DNA of 55,892 nt, taken from NCBI GenBank assembly GCA_017656345.1, contig JACDNZ010000013.1, positions 1 to 55,892 of the forward strand, written 5' to 3'. A program made the translations under genes and the position numbers. Within the stretch, counting starts at the first letter, position 1; the number at the start of each line of letters is the position of its first letter. This document shows, piece after piece, positions 7,372 through 14,669 of the stretch. The notes beneath the pieces were generated by a model. That model made no database searches, was not told the DNA's origin, and was given only the letters and a program-made list of their open reading frames with translations. The DNA comes from Thermosipho sp. (in: thermotogales). GTDB lineage: Bacteria > Thermotogota > Thermotogae > Thermotogales > Fervidobacteriaceae.

Positions 7372-7932
7372 ATGTTAAAAGAGAAAGAAATTAGAGAAGA
7401 ATTTAGAAGGTTGGTAGATGGTAAGGGGAAATTACTTATTTGGAGTAAAAATTATCCAAAAACAGATTATGAAATAGTTACGGAAGATAAATGGGTTACA
7501 ATGATAAAAGATAAATATAAAGAATTATTGGAAGAATATAATGAAGAAGATATTACACTAGAAAATATAAAAAGTAGTTTATTTGATTTCGAATATAAAG
7601 GATATGAGAGATATTTTGATTCATACGAAAAATTCAAAGATAAAGATTATAAATATTGTTACTTAGTAATATATATTGCAATTGCAGAAAATTATAAAGA
7701 ATATTTACAAAAAATAGTGTATACAAATAAAAAAATAAATACTGAATATGAATTTACAGAAATATTAGAAGGAAACAATCAAGAAATACCAGGAGAGTTC
7801 GGGGTGAAATGGGCAAACCACTATTATAAAGAATTAAACGAATTTGAAGAAGAAAAATTATTTGAATTGTTAGATTGCAATAATGATATTCCAGAAGAAA
7901 TAGAAATAATATATATAGATGATATTGAGTAG
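7372..7932 (+). CDS. acidic hypothetical protein
   Basis: A 186-residue protein, acidic and tyrosine-rich, mostly helical by inspection (DKYKELLEEYNEEDITLENI; DYKYCYLVIYIAIAENYKEY). The C-terminus ends IPEEIEIIYIDDIE. No known domain is seen. It is the last gene of the acidic cassette; its final codons form part of the terminator at 7927-7952. Confidence 0.65.
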   Translation: MLKEKEIREEFRRLVDGKGKLLIWSKNYPKTDYEIVTEDKWVTMIKDKYKELLEEYNEEDITLENIKSSLFDFEYKGYERYFDSYEKFKDKDYKYCYLVIYIAIAENYKEYLQKIVYTNKKINTEYEFTEILEGNNQEIPGEFGVKWANHYYKELNEFEEEKLFELLDCNNDIPEEIEIIYIDDIE

Positions 7933-7952
7933 CTTATAGCTACTCTTTTTTT
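7927..7952 (+). terminator. rho-independent terminator ending the acidic cassette
   Basis: GAGTAGC (7927-7933), loop TTATA, GCTACTC (7939-7945), then seven Ts. The left arm includes the stop codon of the upstream gene. Confidence 0.9.
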
Positions 7953-7985
7953 ATGCTTAAAATTAACACAACATTAACACTTTTT

Positions 7986-8014
7986 TTCTATTATTTTCCT
8001 GTAAAATATATAAT
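7986..8014 (+). promoter_or_regulatory. possible promoter before the packaging genes
   Basis: TATAAT at 8009-8014 is a perfect -10, but the sequence 17 bases upstream (TTCTAT) is a poor -35. It could depend on a phage activator. ATTAACAC occurs twice just upstream (about 7964-7980). Confidence 0.35.
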
Positions 8015-8046
8015 AGAAAGAATTAGCAATTTAGGAAGTGGTCGAG

Positions 8047-8604
8047 ATGGCAAAACAAAATCTAAAAGAAAAATATAGACTTAATGACAGACAATATATG
8101 TTTGTCAAAGAGTATGTAGTTGATTTTAACGGAACTAGGGCAGCAAAAGCAGCAGGATATTCAAAGAGAACAGCAGAATCAATGGCAAGTAGTTTATTGA
8201 GAAATCCAAAGGTGCAAAAAGCTATACAAGCTGAAATAGAAAAAAAAGCAAAAAGAACCGAAATCACAGCAGACAGAGTCCTCAAAGAACTAGCGAAAAT
8301 AGCTTTTTCTGATATATCAGATATATACGAAGAAGTAGAACTGATTGATCCAGAAACACAAGAAAGAGTCAAAGCACTCAAAATGAAGCCACTTTCACAA
8401 ATAGACGGTGCATTGATAAAGGAAATTGTTACAGAAGGAAAACAGGTCAAATCGATACGTCTATGGTCAAAAGAAAGGGCATTGGAGAAACTAGGTCAGC
8501 ATTTAGGATTATTCGACAACGCCTTAAACGAAAAAGTACCTGTTGAAGTCATATTTAACATACCACGCCCACCAAAAACCGAACGAAAAGAAGAAAACGA
8601 ATAA
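8047..8604 (+). CDS. terS: terminase small subunit
   Basis: The 185-residue protein fits the Terminase_2 family: RLNDRQYMFVKEYVVDFNG, then TRAAKAAGYSKRTAESMASS and LLRNPKVQKAIQAEI form the DNA-binding N-terminal domain. The C-terminal part is the oligomerisation region. It recognises the packaging site on concatemeric DNA and activates the large subunit, which lies unusually far away at 14670. The ATG at 8047 is 8 bases after AGGAAG; the upstream GTG at 8038 overlaps that site. Confidence 0.92.
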   Translation: MAKQNLKEKYRLNDRQYMFVKEYVVDFNGTRAAKAAGYSKRTAESMASSLLRNPKVQKAIQAEIEKKAKRTEITADRVLKELAKIAFSDISDIYEEVELIDPETQERVKALKMKPLSQIDGALIKEIVTEGKQVKSIRLWSKERALEKLGQHLGLFDNALNEKVPVEVIFNIPRPPKTERKEENE

Positions 8605-8617
8605 TAAATATTCGTAA
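8597..8617. promoter_or_regulatory. palindrome, operator candidate
   Basis: ACGAATA and TATTCGT flank a 5-base centre immediately after the terS stop, upstream of the sigma factor gene. It could be an operator; there is no T-tract. Confidence 0.35.
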
Positions 8618-8657
8618 AATTATCAAAAATATAGGGGTTTATAATTTTTGGCTATAC

Positions 8658-8695
8658 AAGAACGTTCAGATATATACGAACGTTCTTTTTATTTT
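8658..8695 (+). terminator. rho-independent terminator after terS
   Basis: AAGAACGTTC (8658-8667) pairs with GAACGTTCTT (8678-8687), followed by a T-rich tail. It separates terS from the sigma factor gene. Confidence 0.85.
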
Positions 8696-8722
8696 TAATA
8701 AAAAACATAAGGGGGAGTATGT

Positions 8723-9334
8723 ATGTTAACCGAAAAACAAAAAAGACTTGTTGAAGAAAATCTAGGCCTTGCAGTTGACAGGGCAACAAAGTTTTGGAAC
8801 AAAAGGCAGAAAACTCTTGAACGAAAAGGAATGACATACGAAGATGTACGACAACTAGCATATGAAGCACTATGCAAAGCAGCTATGCGATACGACGAAA
8901 CAAAAGCAAAATTTTCTACATTTGCAGTTACAACAATTGATTTTGAAATACACAGACGTGCAATTCGGGATAATCACTTCATCAAAAAAACCAGATACGA
9001 AAGACTGAAAGAAAAAATCAAAGACAAAGAAGAACTACAGAAAATACTCGTACTTGATGAATACATATCACTAGATGAACGAAATACAGACGAGTACGGA
9101 GATCACTGCCATTCAAACTATAATTACATAGAATCAATTGACAGAAATTTTGAATACGTTGAACTATATGACATCATAGACAGACAGCTTTCAGAAAGAG
9201 AAAAGGCAATACTTGTCATGTACTATTTTGAAGATATGTCGCAATACAGTATTGCAAAAATTACGAACATATCTCAAGTACATATATCTCGTATATTGCG
9301 AAAAAGCCTAAAAAAACTAAGAGAAGTGATGTAA
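8723..9334 (+). CDS. phage-encoded sigma-70 family factor
   Basis: A 203-residue sigma factor. Region 2 is visible in MTYEDVRQLAYEALCKAAMR followed by YDETKAKFSTFA, and region 4 in LSEREKAILVMYYFEDMSQY followed by SIAKITNISQVHISRILRK. The linker between them is short, as in sporulation-type sigma factors. It would redirect host RNA polymerase to phage promoters, most likely those of the late structural block that follows. GGGGGAG precedes the ATG. A preceding terminator (8658-8695) implies its own promoter, which I could not identify with confidence. Confidence 0.9.
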   Translation: MLTEKQKRLVEENLGLAVDRATKFWNKRQKTLERKGMTYEDVRQLAYEALCKAAMRYDETKAKFSTFAVTTIDFEIHRRAIRDNHFIKKTRYERLKEKIKDKEELQKILVLDEYISLDERNTDEYGDHCHSNYNYIESIDRNFEYVELYDIIDRQLSEREKAILVMYYFEDMSQYSIAKITNISQVHISRILRKSLKKLREVM

Positions 9335-10261
9335 ATGAAAGAGTTGAAAAATCAGATATTGAGAATACTATCGAAAGAACGACTTTCACTTGTTAGTCTT
9401 TCAAATAGATTTGACAGAAGCATGAATACGATTCTAAAAGCAATAGAACAGCTGCAAAAAGAAGGATTTGAGATAGTAGAAGAAGATAACGAATATTATT
9501 TAAAAACAACTGCTTTAGAAGATAGAAAAATAATACATAATCAGAAAACAGGAATAGTCAAATTTGGATTAGTTTCAGATACTCATTTATGTAGCAAAAA
9601 ACAACAGCTTACATATTTGAATGACCTATACGACATATTTGAACGTGAAGGAATACATGAAGTATATCATACAGGCGATATATTAGACGGTGAAAATATG
9701 TATAGAGAGCATAGATATGAGGTATTCCTACTAGGGGCTGACGCACAGATTGATTATGCCGTCAAAAACTATCCGAAAAGAAAAGGGATAAAAACATATT
9801 TTATAACAGGAAATCACGACCTATCGTTTTATAAAGCTAGTGGTCTTGATATAGGTTTTAGGCTAGAACAGGAAAGAGATGACTTGATTTACTTAGGAAA
9901 GTTCGCAGCAGTAGTCAAACTAGGAGAAAATACAACACTTGAGCTTATGCACCCAGACAGTGGTGGGGCATATGCAATTAGTTATAAACCACAGAAAATA
10001 GTGAGTGGATACATAGGTGGAGAGAAACCCAATATCTTGGCATTAGGTCATTGGCATCAGGCTGAATATTTATTTGAACGGAATGTGCATGTTATACAAA
10101 CTAGCAGTTTTCAAGGTCAAACCGCATTTTTAAAACGAAAAGGAATTATGCCCAAAATAGGTGGCTGGATAATAGAGACACATATAGACGAAGAAGGCAC
10201 AATTACTAGATTTAAACAGGAATACATAACGTTCTATAAAGAAATAAAAAACGATTATTAA
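9335..10261 (+). CDS. metallophosphoesterase with N-terminal winged helix
   Basis: The 308-residue protein has an N-terminal winged HTH (residues 1-70, SLVSLSNRFDRSMNTILKAI) fused to a calcineurin-like phosphoesterase. Metal-binding motifs are all present: SDTH, HTGDILDGEN, TGNHD, and GHWHQ. The family cleaves phosphoesters in nucleic acids or nucleotides; the DNA-binding domain suggests a DNA or RNA substrate. The start directly follows the sigma stop with one base between, so the two are probably translationally coupled. Confidence 0.88.
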   Translation: MKELKNQILRILSKERLSLVSLSNRFDRSMNTILKAIEQLQKEGFEIVEEDNEYYLKTTALEDRKIIHNQKTGIVKFGLVSDTHLCSKKQQLTYLNDLYDIFEREGIHEVYHTGDILDGENMYREHRYEVFLLGADAQIDYAVKNYPKRKGIKTYFITGNHDLSFYKASGLDIGFRLEQERDDLIYLGKFAAVVKLGENTTLELMHPDSGGAYAISYKPQKIVSGYIGGEKPNILALGHWHQAEYLFERNVHVIQTSSFQGQTAFLKRKGIMPKIGGWIIETHIDEEGTITRFKQEYITFYKEIKNDY

Positions 10262-10274
10262 AGAAGGTGTGATT

Positions 10275-10628
10275 ATGAGAATATTTGTATCACATCCGTA
10301 TGCAAATAATCCAGAACTAAATAAGAAAAAAGTAGAAAAAATATGCAGATATTTAGTTAGAAAAGGCTATATTCCAATATCACCAATTCACTTATTTTCA
10401 TTCTACAAAAACGATCAAGAAGCAGATAGAGAAGAAATTATGAATATTTGCAGACATCTTATTCGTATATCTGACGAAGTATGGATTTATGGAGATAGCC
10501 CAGGATGCCGACAAGAAAAAATTTGGGCAAAAGAAATGGGAAAACCAATCAGAATAATGTACGAAGAAGATTATAGCAGTTTTGAGGATTTTAAAAGGCT
10601 TGTAGAAGAAAACGACACGTATTTTTAG
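10275..10628 (+). CDS. DUF4406 / nucleoside 2-deoxyribosyltransferase-like protein
   Basis: A 117-residue Rossmann-like protein. It begins MRIFVSHPYANN, a pattern of the DUF4406 and nucleoside deoxyribosyltransferase group, has YIPISPIHLFSF, and a DEVWIYGDSPGCRQEKIWAK segment typical of the family's C-terminal half. These proteins bind nucleotides or sugars; phage versions are not well characterised. The ATG at 10275 has AAGAAGGTG upstream. Confidence 0.75.
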   Translation: MRIFVSHPYANNPELNKKKVEKICRYLVRKGYIPISPIHLFSFYKNDQEADREEIMNICRHLIRISDEVWIYGDSPGCRQEKIWAKEMGKPIRIMYEEDYSSFEDFKRLVEENDTYF

Positions 10629-10638
10629 GAGTGATTCA

Positions 10639-10773
10639 ATGAAAAGAATAGACAGAAAAACATATTTTGAATATCTTGAAAAAAGACCTGATAAAGTTAG
10701 ACGTACGAAACATGGCTATTTTCTTATGAAGTATAGAGAAAAGAGAAAAAAGAAGAAAAAGGTGAATAAATAA
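10639..10773 (+). CDS. small basic protein
   Basis: A 44-residue, strongly basic peptide (MKRIDRKTYFEYLEKRPDKV, ending in a run of lysines). GGAGTG precedes the ATG. The stop overlaps the next start (TAATG). Function unknown; charge suggests nucleic-acid contact. Confidence 0.55.
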   Translation: MKRIDRKTYFEYLEKRPDKVRRTKHGYFLMKYREKRKKKKKVNK

Positions 10774-10901
10774 TGAAGTCAAATAAATCACCTTTTTTAA
10801 AATTAAGAGATTTAAACAAAAAATTTATGAAAGAGAATGGAATAACTCAGAAAGAAATGCGAGAAATTATTGAGAAAATAAAAAATAAGGGGGCTAAATA
10901 G
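10773..10901 (+). CDS. small hypothetical protein
   Basis: A 42-residue helical peptide (KENGITQKEMREIIEKIKNK). Overlaps both neighbours by one base (TAATG and TAGTG), a typical coupled micro-operon. No family recognised. Confidence 0.5.
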   Translation: MKSNKSPFLKLRDLNKKFMKENGITQKEMREIIEKIKNKGAK

Positions 10902-11077
10902 TGCAAAGATTAATCAAAACAATAATATTAGGCCTTGCAACAGGATTTTGGTTGGCAACAGCAATTATAAGCATACAAAATAAAGAAATTTTCAATGCAG
11001 TTGTAAGTAGTTTAGCAACTGCTTTTTTAATTGTTTATTTTTATTTTCGTGTGTACAAGGGGGCAGAGGAAGAATGA
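10901..11077 (+). CDS. small membrane protein with two transmembrane segments
   Basis: A 58-residue protein starting with GTG after AAGGGGGC. It has two hydrophobic segments, TIILGLATGFWLATAIISI and AVVSSLATAFLIVYFYF, and a short charged tail. It overlaps the next gene by 4 bases. It resembles the small membrane proteins often found between phage modules; function unknown. Confidence 0.6.
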   Translation: MQRLIKTIILGLATGFWLATAIISIQNKEIFNAVVSSLATAFLIVYFYFRVYKGAEEE

Positions 11078-11256
11078 AAAAGCTCATTATAAGTGTAATT
11101 GAAGCGATTATCGGTAGTGCAATATGTTTTTGTGTTATTCTTATCTGCTTAAACATGATAAAAGGAAATTTTCTAAATTCACTATTTATAAGTGGCATGA
11201 TTATTATTCTTATTACATTTTTTTATTTCTTTACAACCTTTGAGGAGGGTATATAG
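11074..11256 (+). CDS. small membrane protein with two transmembrane segments
   Basis: A 60-residue protein (ATGA overlap with the previous gene) with hydrophobic segments IISVIEAIIGSAICFCVILI and LFISGMIIILITFFYFF. Organisation mirrors the preceding gene, so the two may form a pair in the membrane. Confidence 0.6.
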   Translation: MKKLIISVIEAIIGSAICFCVILICLNMIKGNFLNSLFISGMIIILITFFYFFTTFEEGI

Positions 11257-11257
11257 G

Positions 11258-11359
11258 ATGTATTGTCCTGAATGTGGATACAAAATGATAAAAGACGGCT
11301 GATGTTGGGTTTGCATGGCCTGTGGTACAGAGCTAAAAGAAAATGAGATTAAAAAATAA
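11258..11359 (+). pseudogene. mini zinc-ribbon gene interrupted by TGA
   Basis: A 33-codon frame encodes MYCPECGYKMIKDG, then an in-frame TGA (11300-11302), then CWVCMACGTELKENEIKK and TAA. The two halves together form a CxxC...CxxCxxC zinc ribbon, with GAGGAGGG before the ATG, so the stop splits an otherwise intact gene. One base change (for example GGA to TGA) explains it. Readthrough or a sequencing error are alternatives. Confidence 0.65.
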
Positions 11360-11371
11360 GGGGGTATAAGA

Positions 11372-11458
11372 ATGAGTTTTGTATTAGGTTTATTTTTAGG
11401 TGGATTTTTTGGAATTTTAGTTATGGCACTTGTGCAGGTGGCGAGAGATTATGATTAA
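11372..11458 (+). CDS. DUF3789-like small membrane protein
   Basis: A 28-residue single-span protein, MSFVLGLFLGGFFGILVMAL followed by VQVARDYD, matching the short DUF3789 proteins of Firmicutes phages. GGGGGT precedes the ATG. The end overlaps the methyltransferase start by 8 bases. Confidence 0.65.
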   Translation: MSFVLGLFLGGFFGILVMALVQVARDYD

Positions 11459-12563
11459 ACTCTTATCGCTATTTAGTGGTATAGGTGCTTTTGAAAAAGC
11501 ACTAACAAGACTAAATATACCTTATGAAGTAGTAAATTACTGTGAAATCGATAAATATGCAAGTAAAGCATATTCAACTATACATAATGTATCAGAAGAA
11601 TTAAATTTATGGGATATAAAGGAAGTTGATGAGAAAAAACTTCCTTTTTTTAATTTAGTAACATATGGATTTCCATGCCAGGATATTTCAGTTGCAGGTA
11701 AATAGCAAGGTATTAATAAAAATACAAGAAGTGGACTTTTATTCCATGCTTTAAGAATAATAAGATACAACAAACCAGAGTATGCAATATGTGAAAATGT
11801 AAAAAATTTAGTTGGTAAAAGATTTAAAAAAGATTTTGAGAAGCTGCTAGAGGAATTAGAATCATATGGATACAACAACTATTGGAAAGTGTTAAATGCT
11901 AAAGACTATGGAATGCCACAAAACAGAGAAAGAGTTTTTATAATAAGCATAAGAAAAGATGTGGATAATGGTAAATTTGAATTCCCAAAACCTTTTGATA
12001 ATGGAATAAGGCTTAAAGATATGCTAGAAGATAAAGTGGAAGAAAAATATTATATATCACAAGAAAAAACAGAGAAGTTAATTAAAGAAATAGAAATTAA
12101 TAAATCAAATGAAAAACAACTAGTAATGGCAGTTTTAACACCAGACAGAATAAATAAAAGACAAAATGGAAGAAGATTTAAAGAAAACAACGAACCTATG
12201 TTTACGCTAACAAGCCAAGATAGACATGGAATACTACAAGTCGGGAAATTAGATATAAGTAGATATGATATGACAAATAGAGTATATTCACCAGAAGGTA
12301 TAAGTCCAACAATAAACACTATGCAAGGTGGCAATTTACAACCTAAAATATTAGTAAAATACAAAATAAGAAAACTTACACCTTTGGAATGTTGGCGACT
12401 TATGGGGTTTGATGATGAAGATTATTGGAAAGCAAGAAAAGCATTAGAGGAAACATTTTACAAAGGTAAAGATAAAAGTAATAGTCAAATGTATAAGATG
12501 GCAGGAAATTCTATTGTAGTCAATGTATTAGAGGAAATATTTAGGAATTTGTTTACAAAATAG
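11451..12563 (+). pseudogene. C5-cytosine DNA methyltransferase interrupted by a TAG at codon 85
   Basis: The frame encodes a complete 370-residue C5 methyltransferase apart from one TAG at 11703-11705. Motif I is LLSLFSGIGAFE, motif IV GFPCQDISVAGK with the catalytic Cys at residue 76, motif VI ENV, motif VIII QNRERVFII, and motif X MYKMAGNSIVV. The stop falls where homologues have VAGKQ(K/Q)GI, so a CAG-to-TAG change is likely. As written it yields an 84-residue fragment and possibly a C-terminal piece from an internal ATG (11889). The enzyme would protect phage DNA from host restriction. Confidence 0.88.
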
Positions 12564-12659
12564 GTTTACATAATACATAAAATAAAAGCAAATTTCAATA
12601 AAATTACAGTTATAAAACACAAAATGGCTAAAATTCAATGCTTTAAGGGAATTAATTAA

Positions 12660-12690
12660 TTATACAAAACTTTTCTTTTGTTTAATTAAG
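12660..12690. promoter_or_regulatory. inverted repeat before the Dam gene (copy 1 of 3)
   Basis: TTATACAAAAC and TTTTGTTTAATTAA form an imperfect inverted repeat. A nearly identical 24-base sequence lies at 13528-13551, and a looser one at 13901-13928. It may be an operator; the remainder of 12564-12702 shows nothing else. Confidence 0.45.
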
Positions 12691-12702
12691 GTGGGATGCT
12701 TA

Positions 12703-13509
12703 TTGAATAGTCCTATAAAGTGGCAAGGTGGTAAATATAGATTAAGAAAACAAATTAATGATTTGATACCTAAAGACCATATTTGTTATTGTGAAGTCTT
12801 TGGAGGAGCAGCTTGGGTATTGTTTTATAAAAAACCTTCAAAGGTAGAAGTTTATAACGATATAAACGGTGAATTAGTGAATTTTTTTAAAGTCATTAAA
12901 AATAAATACAATGAATTCATTAAAGAGTTTGACTATTTATTGATTTCAAGAGAAATATTTGAGGATTTTAAAAATATGGATACTTCCAAACTATCTGATG
13001 TTAAAAGAGCAGTAAGATTTTATTATTTAGTTCATTTAAGTTTTGGCTCAAGAATGACTAACTTTGTCATAAACCCTACGAGAGTAGCAGGACAAGGAAA
13101 AAGAATATTAGAAAACCTAGAAAAAGATATTTTAAAAGCTAAACAAAGATTAATAAATACTGTAATAGAAAATAGAGATTTTGAAAAAGTAATAAAAAGT
13201 TATGATAGAAATACTACATTTTTTTATTTAGACCCACCATATTATGAAACAACAGGATACGAAACACAAGGCAGTAATAGCTTTACAACACAAGATCATG
13301 AAAGATTAAAAGAAGTATTATCTAACACAAAAGGTAAATGGTTATTGAGTATAAATGATACACCAGAGATAAGAGATTTATATAAAGATTATTATAAATT
13401 AGGCGTGAATGTGAAATATTCAATAAGTAGTGTAAGTAACAGTAAGGATTTTAAAGAATTATTAATTGCAAATTATGATATTTGTAAAATACATGATAAA
13501 AACATATAA
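12703..13509 (+). CDS. Dam-type N6-adenine DNA methyltransferase
   Basis: A 268-residue D12-class methyltransferase. It begins SPIKWQGGKYRL (AdoMet-binding FxGxK-like block), has CEVFGGAAWVLFYK, and the catalytic DPPY at residues 177-180 followed by YETTGYETQGSNSFTTQDHE. The start is TTG at 12703, 9 bases after AAGGTGG, giving the family's usual MNSPIKW opening. The target may be GATC-like but cannot be read from sequence. It lies next to the broken C5 enzyme, so it may now be the main free-standing protective methylase. Confidence 0.92.
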   Translation: MNSPIKWQGGKYRLRKQINDLIPKDHICYCEVFGGAAWVLFYKKPSKVEVYNDINGELVNFFKVIKNKYNEFIKEFDYLLISREIFEDFKNMDTSKLSDVKRAVRFYYLVHLSFGSRMTNFVINPTRVAGQGKRILENLEKDILKAKQRLINTVIENRDFEKVIKSYDRNTTFFYLDPPYYETTGYETQGSNSFTTQDHERLKEVLSNTKGKWLLSINDTPEIRDLYKDYYKLGVNVKYSISSVSNSKDFKELLIANYDICKIHDKNI

Positions 13510-13527
13510 GCAAATAGAAATAAGACT

Positions 13528-13551
13528 TATACAAAATTTTTATTTTGTTTG
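13528..13551. promoter_or_regulatory. inverted repeat (copy 2 of 3)
   Basis: TTATACAAAATTTTTATTTTG matches the copy at 12660-12690 at nearly every position and precedes the next gene by about 20 bases. ACAAAA (13531-13536) and TTTTGT (13543-13548) are the arms. Confidence 0.45.
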
Positions 13552-13571
13552 AAAAAGGGGAGATTGATTTT

Positions 13572-13865
13572 ATGAGTTATTCAAGAATGCCTGAACCTCA
13601 TTATATATATCCTACAGGTGATGGCGTACGCTTTGATTTAGATTATATTTCAAATGACAAAATTGATTTATTTCTATACAAACTATTTTTAAAATATAGA
13701 AGAAAAGAACTAATCGAAAGATTAAAGCATGGCAGAAAATTAGCAAGAACACATATAGATGGGAACGAACTTGATGGAGAGGATAAAGAATATTGGAAAA
13801 TGCATATAGAATGGTTAAATAATAATGAAGATGAGTTATTAAGACAATTATTAGATGAAAAATAA
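13572..13865 (+). CDS. hypothetical protein
   Basis: A 97-residue protein with an N-terminal RMPEPHYIYPTGDGVRFDLD segment and a charged helical C-terminus. The ATG at 13572 is preceded by AAAGGGGAG at slightly long spacing. No family recognised. It follows the Dam gene behind a copied inverted repeat, so it may share its regulation. Confidence 0.55.
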   Translation: MSYSRMPEPHYIYPTGDGVRFDLDYISNDKIDLFLYKLFLKYRRKELIERLKHGRKLARTHIDGNELDGEDKEYWKMHIEWLNNNEDELLRQLLDEK

Positions 13866-13951
13866 TTGAGAACATAAATAAAGAAATAATAAAAATACAT
13901 ATACAAAACAAGAAAATTAATTTTGTTATATATTAAATTCTACTAAATGGA

Positions 13952-13957
13952 TATAAT
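13952..13957 (+). promoter_or_regulatory. -10 element of the small RNA candidate
   Basis: TATAAT is a perfect -10 placed so that transcription would begin at about 13964-13966, at the 5' arm of the RNA stem. No convincing -35 is seen 17 bases upstream. Confidence 0.4.
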
Positions 13958-13959
13958 CA

Positions 13960-14049
13960 AAAAAAGGGTGCAATAAAAAAATAAAAAATTTAAGGAGGTG
14001 AAAGCCTCCGAAGCTATATATTGTATATATTCTTCTTGCACCCTTTTTT
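13960..14049 (+). ncRNA. compact structured small RNA candidate
   Basis: A perfect 14-bp stem joins AAAAAAGGGTGCAA (13960-13973) and TTGCACCCTTTTTT (14036-14049), enclosing about 62 bases. Inside it GGAGG (13994-13998) pairs with CCTCC (14005-14009), so the ribosome-binding sequence is hidden in its own hairpin. The terminal T-run also makes the distal arm a terminator. 5'-to-3' end pairing with a masked ribosome site is the layout of type I toxin mRNAs, but the only frames inside are very short, so an RNA regulator is equally possible. Confidence 0.5.
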
Positions 14050-14065
14050 ATATTGAGGTGAATAT

Positions 14066-14155
14066 ATGAAAGACGAAACAAAATACTTTTTATTTGAAAT
14101 AGGCATATATTTATTTATGCTTATTTTTTTATTGATAAGGTGGTATTATGGCTAA
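14066..14155 (+). CDS. micro membrane protein
   Basis: A 29-residue single-span peptide (MKDETKYFLFEIGIYLFMLI followed by FLLIRWYYG) with GAGGTG before the ATG. It overlaps the next micro-ORF by 8 bases. Family unknown. Confidence 0.45.
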   Translation: MKDETKYFLFEIGIYLFMLIFLLIRWYYG

Positions 14156-14204
14156 AATAATTGAATTTCTTATACTTTACAATATTATTTCAGAAAATAT
14201 TTAA
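14148..14204 (+). CDS. possible micro-ORF
   Basis: An 18-residue hydrophobic peptide (MAKIIEFLILYNIISENI) whose ATG lies 6 bases after AAGGTGG. It is supported only by the ribosome site and overlap with its neighbours. Confidence 0.3.
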   Translation: MAKIIEFLILYNIISENI

Positions 14205-14215
14205 GGGGGTATAGT

Positions 14216-14341
14216 ATGAAAGGTTTTATCAATCTAGTTAAAGAAAATGACTTTGTAGCGTGGTTAATTACTTTAATAAGCATAGGCCTAATGATTTATG
14301 CTTATTTTTTATTTGATGAACTTTTAAATCAAGTATTTTAA
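14216..14341 (+). CDS. small single-span membrane protein
   Basis: A 41-residue protein with a central transmembrane helix (FVAWLITLISIGLMIYAYFL) and charged ends; GGGGGT precedes the ATG. It continues a run of tiny membrane genes before the packaging block. Confidence 0.5.
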   Translation: MKGFINLVKENDFVAWLITLISIGLMIYAYFLFDELLNQVF

Positions 14342-14352
14342 GGATTGATTTT

Positions 14353-14655
14353 ATGTATAAAGAACAGATAGATGAATTTTTAATAATAGGTTATGACAAT
14401 AGAAAAAAGGGTTATGTTGTTATTAATACAAAAGGTGAGTATGGTAATCATGCTCACCTTAGAAATTTAGGTGCATGTAGAAAAGCAATAGAATTAGTGA
14501 AAGCTAAAAAAATACCTCGAAAAGCAAGTACATACTTTAAGAGGTGCTGTATAAGGCTTTCAATTGACCTTGAATACAGAAAAAAAATAGAAGAATTAAT
14601 CAAGGTTAAACAAAACAAAGGTAAGCAGAGGTATTATAACAGGAAGCCTAGATAA
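14353..14655 (+). CDS. basic hypothetical protein
   Basis: A 100-residue basic protein with a strand-rich N-terminus (DEFLIIGYDNRKKGYVVINT) and a lysine-rich C-terminal tail (KVKQNKGKQRYYNRKPR). No family identified. It lies directly before the large terminase. Confidence 0.6.
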   Translation: MYKEQIDEFLIIGYDNRKKGYVVINTKGEYGNHAHLRNLGACRKAIELVKAKKIPRKASTYFKRCCIRLSIDLEYRKKIEELIKVKQNKGKQRYYNRKPR

Positions 14656-14669
14656 AAGTGGGTGATGTT

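Noticed and set aside
11258..12563. Global stop-codon reassignment or selenocysteine insertion
   Set aside because: TAA, TAG and TGA all end well-supported genes throughout the window, and the three interruptions use three different stops.
13998..14070. 23-codon frame starting with GTG in the small-RNA candidate
   Set aside because: The GTG directly touches AGGAGG, leaving no spacer, and the peptide has no toxin-like pattern.
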